Of a stretch of 64,000 nt of DNA, positions 19,151 to 29,166 are shown piece after piece. Within the stretch, counting starts at the first letter, position 1. Every line of letters starts with the position of its first letter. Location: the NCBI GenBank assembly GCA_947652115.1, contig OX393570.1, forward strand, positions 21,232,838 through 21,296,837. Reading direction: 5' to 3'. The position numbers and the translations under genes were made by a program. The notes below the pieces were generated by a model. It did not search any database. It had not been told where the DNA came from and saw nothing but the letters and a program-made list of their open reading frames with translations. The stretch comes from Blastomussa wellsi. Lineage: Eukaryota; Cnidaria; Anthozoa; Scleractinia; Plerogyridae.

Positions 19151-22100
19151 TGCGACGAATGTCCAACGCGAAATCGCGGGTGGTTTCTGTTCAGTTTAAT
19201 GCAGTGATCAACGATCGATTCTTTAGAAGAACATGCAAATACGGCTGTATTTGGACGCCAAGAACAAAACACCTGAAAGCTAAGAAAACAGACAATGATG
19301 CAGTTTAAATTAAGATAAACTTAAGTCAAGTCCATTTAAAGGTATCGAAAAATATGAAGGGGCTCAAAAAAATAACAAAAAACTTTTCGAGGTCAACAAA
19401 ATGCCTCGTGCAAAACCCGGAAAAAATTTTCATATTGTTTAACTTGCTGGCCGTAAAATACAAAACCTTTTACCAATTACAAATTTATGAATTAAACTAA
19501 GAAATCCATGCAAACTTCCTCATAATCACTGCCTTCGTTTTAATTAATAAGTCTCATTTTTATTTTGATAGAAGCAACTCTTAAATAAATTACGGGAAAA
19601 TCTTGAGATAACTCCATTTAGTCCTTGATTCGGGTTCGCATTTAAGTTAAATTACCGTTTATGTAAGGTAATTCACTTAAGGTCGCGAGAAATCATGTTT
19701 TTTTCTGCAATCAAACACAGAAATAAAGAACTTTTGCAAACTATAATTGAGCAATGTTATAAAAATTACCTTCTGTTGTGCTTTGTTTACTTTGACGTCC
19801 TGCGTACGTTTATGAATTATACTGTTTCTCTGAAATTCTTTAAGTCTCTATTCCGAGTGAGTACAAGTTCTCAGTAAATTTCGAAAACGCCGTCATACGC
19901 ACACTTTCACAAGCCGGACGAAATTAAAAACGCTGTTCATCATTACTAAATTTGGTGGGATCTCATTGACTGATCAGAGATCTGACCGAGCGAAATGCGA
20001 AGGTTAGCCTTAACTTAAATTGGCGCGCGCGCTGAAATGGGAAGTAGCGTACTTACATTTTTAGCCCGGAGCGTTGAAATCTTCAGGGTGAAATGGCCAG
20101 AAGGGTGTAAAACTGGTTACGGATCTTACGCTGAGTCAATTTCTATCCGCCGCCCAGTTGTTCCTTGTGTTTTGACGGACTCCGAGGTAATCTTGCTTAC
20201 GAGCAATAAAGGACCATTTTAGTTTACATAACTTATAGACTTCTCGCTAAGAATTCACGATTTGCAATTGTGATACAAAGAGATAGGCCGCTCTGTCCCG
20301 CAGTTTGGTAAGAGTGATGTGTCGTAAGGAAGGTTTGCTCCACCTGCAGGGTTTGTGTCAAAAACAAACTTGTTTACCAGAGATGGAAATTTTGCGGTGC
20401 ATTCGATACGGACCAAAGTTCAGGCATAAAAGATCGCAAAACAAAGCGACAAGTCAGACTAAGAGAAAACACAATGACCCATTAATTTCCGCCCAGGATG
20501 TGGAATATTTAATGATTAACACGCTGTTTACCGAGTAGAAATGTGAGTTGTCTGCTATTTTGATGATTGAACGCCTTTCTTCAATGTTTACTTGACCTTA
20601 ATGGAAACGCTTCACTCATTTGTGGTAACCGTGTACACGGGCGCGCGCCGTATTATATATGAATAGACATTACTGGTCTAAAAATACTTACTACAACATT
20701 TTAAGAATTTAAAAATCGCAATTTAAAGATAATTTTATCTCGACCATGCTGTGCAGTGATTATTTTCAGTTCTTATCGCCCTAAGAGCCTCATTCCAATT
20801 TACAGTTCTCAATTTTTTAGAAGATTCTCTGTTTGCAATAACACGGAAGTTCTTTTCACCTGAGAGCTATTTTGGTCATGTTTTTGCGCACTCGAATTCT
20901 TTTTTTTTACCGCCGAAAGCGTAGGCGAATATTTGTGGTTGCATTAATTGCTAGTGCGTTTTCCCTCGTTCAAAGATTACCATAGAGACCATAGAATAAT
21001 TTTTATCGAAAAAACAATTTTTTGCACAACCCTCGCGGTTTAATTTTTTCAAGTGAAAGGGGTTTCACGTCAGCGAAAAAGTAAAAAAAAACACCGTTTT
21101 AAGTATACAGCTGATATAACTAACAATAATTATTTAAGTAAATTAAACAACACGATCAAATTAAAGGAAAAGGTATGACCATCAAAGCTTAAAACGTAGA
21201 CAGGGCAACACGAATAAAAGCCCCCACCCCCCCTCAGTTCCCTTTCGAGTTTTCTTTGGAGAAGAACGGCTTTCAGATAGAGGAAAAAATAGTTCAACAT
21301 TGCTTAACTGATCTAAGCACATACCAGATTCCTTAGCTTGCAACAAATAAGATATTAATGCCGACGAATTTGTGAAAAATCCACTTGAATATAAAAGCCG
21401 ATAAAAGTCACAGATCTAATGAATTTTAATTACACAGCCATTTTCTACTGAATTACAAGAAGTTAGAACGATGTGGCCACTTATAGAAACTTGCTGATTC
21501 TTCGATCTTTTTTAAACGTTTGTTGACGAGAGTTGACTAAAGGTATAAAACCGTCTAATAGCGAGTTCGCGTCCAAGGATGACGGAAGAGCTCGCAATTC
21601 TCTTGATCTATTGAGTATATCATCAGCTGCAATATGTTTAAAGAATGTTCACAGTTATACGAATAGAAATATTTACAATTCACCGTTAATTCGTGTTCAC
21701 TGACTTATTTCAAAAATGGTGAAATTGGCCTGTCCATGTTGTTGTTTTGCAAAATTTACTAACTTTTATATCTGATGTACAAAGCCATTGTTCAACGGGG
21801 GACAAAGGTTGTAATATAAAGAGAACACTCAATACAGCCAGTTTTAGCGAATAATTGATAGCAAATCCTTTGCACTAGCAATTTCAGGACTCACAACTGG
21901 AGCTTACTCTTTCATATTTTTTGGAATATCCTCGCATATTACAGACTGTTCAAAAGTACTTACAAGAGTATCCACTGTGAATTGCCAATTATCTTTAGAG
22001 ACCTTTCGAGCCTTGAATCGATGAAAGATTTGCAGCGACTTAAACGGCAAACCGGCAAACGTTTATGAAACATTTCCGTATAGGTTTTGTGATGCAGTCA

Positions 22101-25100
22101 GCTAAACGCCTGCGGTTGGAGAAATCACACTTGTTGTCGGACCTGCGGTTGTGATATCATAATTGTTGTCAAAATAACAGTGAAACATATTGTTTAGTGA
22201 AGCACGACTCGTTCCCAGGGACTTTCGCTGAGAGGTTGGGCATCCGCCTTAGTACCGGTCGGGAAGTCGCACGTCATCATTAAAGTAGGTCCGCTGGGCG
22301 TGCATATATGAACTGCTGTAGCTTGTTCCCATATTCAGCGCGTTTTTCCGTTTATCCGTGGAATATGAATGCAGGTATACACGTAGATAACATCGTGGCT
22401 TACAGGTCAAGGACGAACCCACCCGGCGAAAGATTAAAGTATAATCGAATAGGGATATGTGTAAAATGAAGAATAATCCATACTTCAAAACGATTTAGTT
22501 TATAACGTCAATTATTCGAATTAATCCATCAATCAGCCAGCCACTCAGTCAGTCAGTCAGTCAGCTGTCAGTCAATTTTGTTTTCGGGGGAATAATATTT
22601 AGCCCACTGATAAACCTTACATATTGCTCTGTTGTTTGTTGAAGCTATGCTGAAAATGATAAAAAAGCCCTGTGATACAGGAAATCCGGATGTGCTAGCT
22701 CAGGCCAGTTAGACTGCTGCGCGTTGTAAAAACATGAATGCCATCGCTGAAAAGACAAAACCTGAAGCATTAAATTCAAATGCAACGCTGTTTCTACATA
22801 TAGAAACGCTATTTTTACGTATATACGGAACGTCATTCCTTTGTTTTCCACCATACGTATTTGGTTTTCTAACTTGCGGCAGTGCTGGTGGTAGGTTTTA
22901 AAGTATAAACCCTGAACTTATTTCTTTTTTAGCTCGGTTTATGTGTGTTGAAGCTGCTCCAGTATATAATTGTTTTTCATTTTGACAACTACAATTGTTG
23001 TGTCATTACATCGGTCACGCAAATCTGGCAAAATTTTCATCAATTTCCGCAAAGGAAAACATGAAAATAAGTTATTTCATTCCTTGAATTTGAAACCATG
23101 TTCTTGCACATTCAAAAGCTTAAACTGCAATTTTATTGAAGGTCACGGATTGAAAGTATATATATGTTTAAATTTCACTTTGTTTTCAAAAACAATATAA
23201 ACATAATACAATGTGCCAGTTAGGCTGAACCAGTTGGTAAAATTCTCAAAACATGCATGAACACGAAAGAAATACTCATTTTAGGCGAGTAAGGTAGTGA
23301 AACATTTCAAAAAGGGGACGTTTTTGCATAACTAATATAGCACTCTCAAAAAATGATAAAAACCGAACGGAGGCCAATGAATTAAAGGACTATCCGAAAG
23401 CCAGTTATCTCTTGAAACGTCTGAGGGTTATGCTTTAAGCGGTCTTCTTATCTCGTTTCCACACAACAATAATAACTTACCTGGCTTAGTTGATTCCTGT
23501 GGTTAAAAGGAAGTTACAAGCTTGTCCAAGTCCGTTTCAGCACTGATACCGACTCGATGATAAATGAAATGTCTTTTCAGTTCGAAACAGCAGCGCTAAA
23601 TAGCTCAGCCGGTCTGCACAAAATCATTGTTTAAAACCCCAGGGAAACACGTGCCAGAAACAACAGAATTGTTGCGTTTTCGAGCGCAATTCAGCATCCG
23701 TTTCGGACCCGGAAAAGAGTTTTTTTGGCGTGCCGATGTTCAATTCCACGAAACATCGTTGTTCGCAAGTGTCAAGAGCGAAATACAACCGGACAGGGTT
23801 ACTATCAAACCGTACGTTTTTTGTCAAGATACAATTTGCCGCTGTGTATGTTACAGCATTTTGTCTGAACGCTTGAACGAAATTCAATACTTCTCTGCAT
23901 TTAAAAGGAAAAATAGGAATTATTGAACAAGGAATATTGAGATCGCTAAGGCAGATTTGCTTACCTGAAGAACTCAACACTGCTGTTGATGTGATTAAAT
24001 GCGTCACGACAACGGTTCTGACCTTGCTGACCCAGAATGTTGTTGAATGATCTGAATGTGCGTGGCAAACGTTTTTAAACAAATAACTAGAAAGTGTAAA
24101 ACACGTTATGTCCTGCTTTGAAAACTACCGCGCAATAATGAGTAATAATGGCTGTGTTTTACTGAGTTGTTTCAGTTGTTTTGACCGGAAAACGTGGCTT
24201 TGTTTTCAGTTCCTGTTAGCCGAAACCTCACTGGAAACTACACGGTTTGCAAAACTTAAGAATTCCACTTCCCGTCGTTATTTTACAAAATAAGCAAAAT
24301 TGATGTAAGAAATATACCTAATTGCAATAATATTGTCAAAGGAAAACGAAAAACAAATAAAAAAGGAAAAGGGTTCGAAGGAATTAATTAATTAATTAAT
24401 TAAAGAAATGGCAACTAGTGTTTGGATTGTTGAACATTGAGATTGTGGTCTGTCCCCTTTGAATTGCAACTAGGCGAACATTGCGGAAAATCTAAAATAA
24501 AAGTTGCAGTCGAATTTTTGCAATTCACCAAGGAAATCCCTTGAAATTCAGCTGGTCGGTTATTTTGGCTTCTGTTCCGATATTTTAATTTGTCTCCGTC
24601 TCGAGCCTCAAATCTGGTCAATCAGCGCGATATTAGTGTGATTGAATTCGAACCGCGCGCTCGTCGGACCCTAAGAGAAAAGACTTACTTCAAGTAGTCT
24701 AGCACGATATCATTTGTGAACAATTCAAGAAAGGTTTTTTGATATGCATTATGGGTTTTGGATATGCATTATGGGATACCAAACACACAAAAAATAATCC
24801 AAATAATCGCGGTGACTTTCGCGCGAGTATTTTCACGCGCTTGACGTCGGCGTTGCAGTTCTGATTGGCTTATTGAGTTCTTTCGTCAGTGATTGGTCGA
24901 TGCGAGGAGTTTTAGTCTTCTGTTGTAGCTATTGATTCAGACCCTTTGAAGTTGCTAAGCAAGATATTTTGAATCATTTTTAACAATTTACTTAAGAAGG
25001 TTATACTAAACCAAAAAGTAAGGAATGCAGTTAAGGATATGGAGAATTAAGATTGAGACAGACAACAAATGACGAATTTGAAAAATTAAACATTCATTTT

Positions 25101-25565
25101 CGCTGTGAAAAGTAGACATTATTAATGGTTGAAAAAGGGAAATATTCCATATTTCATTACGATTTTAAGTCAATATGTATTTATGATATTTAACCAGTAT
25201 TCAATATCCATTATTCTAGTTTAACTTCCCTCGAATCAATTCCCCACTCGATCACTCCGTGTTATCATTTTAGGTTGTGGGAAAATTGTCGAGTAAATAA
25301 AGTACGTTTATCCTTGAGCCACCTAATTTAAACATATGCATATCCACAGCTAGCTACCGAAAACTGAAACAATTATGATGATTATAATATTTGACAGAAT
25401 TACTGAGGCTTATAAAAAGAGATGCATAAATTTGTAAATAATACGCATTTTAGCAGAACATATCAATTTGATAACATGCCTTTTGGTTTTGATAATCGAT
25501 GTAGCAGCTATTTTGAAAGAATTGAGAGATAAAACTAACCGGATTATAAAGTAGAGCATTGGCTT

Positions 25566-25585
25566 GATGTATAGATCTATACATC
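25566..25585. repeat. perfect 20-bp palindrome
   Basis: GATGTATAGATCTATACATC is identical to its reverse complement. Isolated; a chance hairpin or a dimeric factor site are both possible. Confidence 0.7.
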
Positions 25586-27898
25586 GAGTCAATTCGAATT
25601 AATAAACGGATTCTGAGGCGGAAAAGCACACAGCATTTCGATAAGGAATTGTTTAGGTTTGACAATGAAGATCTTCATTCAAATGAGCTAGGGTTTTGGG
25701 TTTCACAGATATGAAAATTTATCCCAGTATACGCTCAGAAGTTCAAAACCTACCGAAAGGCGAACAATTCTCTTCTAGTTTCCTTCACTGAGAGCTTGAT
25801 CAACAACGGCGTCCAGTTTAACGCTTGTGATATTTAGTCATTGACCGTCATAGGCGGTGTCTTTGTCCGCCTTCGCATCCGTGTTTGCTATTTTGCTGCC
25901 CACAGCTTTCATTAGCTTTTTTATTTGCGAAGTCATTTATAAACAGGTTTGTTTTCGCTGTCAACGAGGGCCGTCTAATAATTTCGCCCTAAAAATACAA
26001 GATGGAAGCGAAAAAGAATACACCAAATTCTCTGTAGACTTTTGCGTTTCATTGAAAATTAAGCGTATGGTTCAAACTCTACGAATTTCCATTCAAATTA
26101 AATTTGGAAAATTGTTTTCTTAAAATTAAATTTCCAAAAATTTCCCTTCCTGAAGAGTTAGATCAACTTAAAAGGCCGAAGAAAGAAAAATTATGAGACC
26201 ATCAGTTCCCAACAGAGAATGCTTCAATTCGTAGAGGTGTGTTATTGATTAGCTGGAAATTTCATGCTAAGTTCGGCCTGTGAGTACAAAATTGTTTATG
26301 TTAATTTAAATGGCCTCCATATTCGTTGTAAGCAACTCAAAATAGTCCTACTAAAAAACCTCGAGCTCTGCGTGAATGGGATATCTACTTTTTTTCTTAA
26401 CGCGAGTTTGTAAAAAACACGATGCCCACTTTAAAAAAACCTCTCACCAGAAGGAAGACGATGAAAATTTAGTGTTAAACTAAGAAAAAACTGTTTAGAT
26501 ATAATTCCCAGGAATTTACGGCAGGCTCAACAAAATTTCCGCTTTTATTAATTATAAAGCTGGACTTTGTAAAACAAGCAATAGTTATTGAAAAATTTCC
26601 ACTTATTTACTTTTAAGTGCCAAAGAAATAAAAACGAAAAGAAGATATCAGAAGAGCACTTTAATACATACGCGTGTTTTGGGTCCGTAGTTTCATTCAG
26701 ACAATTGATTTAGTCGCAGCATATGTTTTAAGTTGCAGTTTCCTTTCTATTGATAGAAAAAGGTTTTTGATTGACATTTCCATGTCGAAGTGATTATCGA
26801 TTGCAATGAGGAAGTGTTCAATTTCTTTATCAAAGAAAGTGCGCTTGAGGAATAAAGATTAAAAGGAAAGATGTCACGAATGCAAGAGATTTTGAGGGAA
26901 GGATTTAGCAACCAAAGGAAACATGGCCTTCCTATTAAATGTGAAGGATGAATTCTTTAATCGGACTAAACCAACCTAGACTGGACTACTGAAAACTGGA
27001 TAGCGGAACGAACTCAAGTAAAACGAAGATTTTTTCGGATTGTAACAAATTAAATCCTAATGTGATTTTAGATTGGACCGTCTGTTTAAGAGTGCGGTTT
27101 TTACGACCTTCCTCCTTGTGTAAAAGAAAAAAAATTGTGATCTGCCAAATTTTTGTGCATGGAGGAAGCGGGAGTGAAGGTAGCCTGCGAGCAAGCTCTC
27201 TCAACCAGCAACGTTTGCTTGTCCGCGTTTGAAAGTCCAGTCCAGATCAATCCTTGCACGAATCGACTGAAGGTATTAAAATGGATGTCTCATCAACATT
27301 AAAAAAAAAATAATAATGAAAAATATCCGGTGAAAGAAAAAAACAAATATTTTTAATAAAAAATTAGGCAAAGATCGAGAAGCAAACAGCGAGCGAAAAT
27401 ACAAACAATATGCCAAAAAAAATTCGCAAACGTGACACACCTTACCATTTGTGTTTTCGTTATCATCTGTTTTACTTACATCCTCACTGGCAAAAGTGTT
27501 TTCTTTGGACAATATGATAAATTCGGGAAAGAACCTGCTTAAATTCCCGCCTTAGGAAGCAAATTGAAATTATACCTTTTGATGTTAAGCCATCAGCTTT
27601 GATATAATTATCTAGACCAGACTAGCCACTGGGAAAACAGTCTAGAATGCCACAATAACGACTGCTCTAAAGTTACATTCAATTTTGACTTGTTTTACAA
27701 ACAACCCGTCTGTTTGCAAAATCCAGGTGATTTGAATTCATTTTTAAGGCTTTGCCTAAGGCTGTCAGTTCACTTGCAAAGAAAAGCACAATATGTTTAT
27801 CATCCGCTTTGACGCGTTGAGGCGCAGCGCAGAGGGTGGGGAAGTACACACTCCACCCGATACCTTTTTCAGGTTGTGTATATAAAAGGGTAAGTATT

Positions 27899-28200
27899 CA
27901 GGGGCGGATCCAGGAAGTTTCGTTGGGGGGGGGGGAGTGTGGGGTCCAAAGTTGAGTAATAATAGGCGATCCTGTCGATGCGAAAATTTCAGCGTCAAAC
28001 AAGGATTTGAATGGAGACACTGAAGCATGAAAGGGCCAATATCTCACCCCCAAATTGAAATAAGATGCTGATTTTTGGCAAGTGGGCATTCTTCATCATG
28101 TTCTTTCTGAATATCCTAATGAATCCCGTAATTTCAAAAATTTATTTGTGAGGTCACCAGATTTTTTTAGCCCCACCACTTTAAAATGGTCTCCACGGTC
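27899..28200. repeat. possible hAT-like MITE remnant
   Basis: Begins CAGGGGCGGATCCAGGA, which matches the ends of the MITE at 30031-30188 (CAGGGGTGGATCTAGG / GGATCCGCCCCTG). A G run follows. The other end is not identifiable, so the right coordinate is a guess. Confidence 0.35.
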
Positions 28201-28631
28201 CCTGAACTTGAGAAGCAAACTCGGAACGGGCTGAACATGGAAATGAATATGGAATTTGTCTGAGTTAATCAAATCACGAGAATGCCAAACTGAGCAACTG
28301 AACGTTAGAACATAAAAGTCACCTTATGAATAAAGAAATAGAAAAAGAAAAGGCTTAGTAGAATAAGGGGCGATCAATGAACCAAGGCTTTGAGCAACAC
28401 TTTCTTGCAATTGATTCAAGGGTGTAACAGCTGCTCATGTTTCCAATTTGAATAAAGCTGTGCTCTGCAATACTGTATCCAGTATACTGGTAATATATAA
28501 ATTATGACTTCTTTGTGGCGCAGAATTTTTTTCAGTGAATGGATCAGGTAGAGAGAAAAATTGAAAACGTTGGCATGGTAACAATTCTAAATGAACACAC
28601 AACTACACGGCATGCCAGTCTAAATTATTAG

Positions 28632-28634
28632 TTG

Positions 28635-28680
<46 letters not shown>

Positions 28681-28880
28681 TATGACAATATAATTTGGTT
28701 TTATCAACTGGGTTGATAATGTGAATTGGCCCCGTAAAGAGATTCGAGAGCTGACGTTTCGAGCGTTAGCCCTTCGTTAGCCCTTCGCTCTGACGAAGGG
28801 CTAATGCTCGAAACGTCAGCTCTTGAATCTCTTTATGGTGGCCAATTCACATTATCAACCCAGTTGATAAAACCAAATTA
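28632..28880. mobile_element. minimal Penelope-like insertion: inverted pair of pLTR ends
   Basis: The two halves are reverse complements around about 28778: the left half includes TTTATCAACTGGGTTGATAA, AAAGAGATTC and GCTGACGTTTCGAGCGTTAG, and the right half gives the inverse. The same terminal sequence flanks the GIY-YIG fragments at 39071-40319, which assigns it to a Penelope-like retroelement. An 11-bp direct repeat TAAATTATTAG borders the insertion (28621-28631 and 28881-28891). The left side has an extra ~50-bp tail (GGGGGTAAGTTTCTAAAGAA...), exactly as in the second insertion. No coding region remains, so it is a severely truncated head-to-head pair. Confidence 0.8.
28784..28827 (+). 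ncRNA. candidate hammerhead ribozyme in a Penelope pLTR
   Basis: Core elements in order: GCT (stem I, 5' strand), CTGACGA (28790-28796), GGGC-TAAT-GCTC (stem II and loop, one extra A before it), GAAA (28810-28813), CGTC with the expected cleavage after 28817, then AGC (stem I, 3' strand). TTC before and GAA after can extend stem I. Stem III is only the two bases C and G, which would need a dimer. Hammerhead motifs in Penelope-like elements are established knowledge. The inserted A and minimal stem III make activity uncertain. The mirror copy on the other strand reads CTAACGA and the copies at 39.2 and 40.2 kb read CCGACGA, all with a damaged core. Confidence 0.45.
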
Positions 28881-29166
28881 TAAATTATTAGTACTCAACA
28901 CCTAGAGGAAGCTTACTCTATTTAATGCGTGTGAAACAAAAACTATTTACTGGGGGCCTGAATATTGCTTCCTTGCATGGGCCCACAGTTTTTGTAACTT
29001 GGTTGCCAAGTAATGTGACATGATCTTACATGTGACAACAATCATGAATTGCAACATCTGGTACATTTGCAAGTGTTTCTGCAATTGAATGCAAGTCTGA
29101 AAACGTTTGGGTTTTCCAACCACAATTTTGTGAACCATCATCAGTGCCAATGTTGCCCCACGTACA

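Larger units (their letters stand above)
19151..28631. other. long spacer without recognised genes
   Basis: I found no family motif or chain of spliceable exons on either strand. Contents noted: a short CAGT run at 22545-22566, a tandem pair of GATATGCATTATGGG near 24742-24775, an (AATT)n run at 24384-24402, a 20-bp perfect palindrome at 25566, and a CAGGGGCGGATCCAGGA end with a G run at 27899-27935 that resembles the MITE end at 30031. Open frames at 23624-24082 (minus) and 23627-23926 (plus) overlap in opposite directions and neither matches anything I know. Distal regulatory DNA of the mGluR-like gene could lie here. Confidence 0.4.

Noticed and set aside
23624..24082. 152-codon minus-strand and 99-codon plus-strand open frames
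   Set aside because: They overlap antisense to each other, show no motif and have no neighbouring exons.
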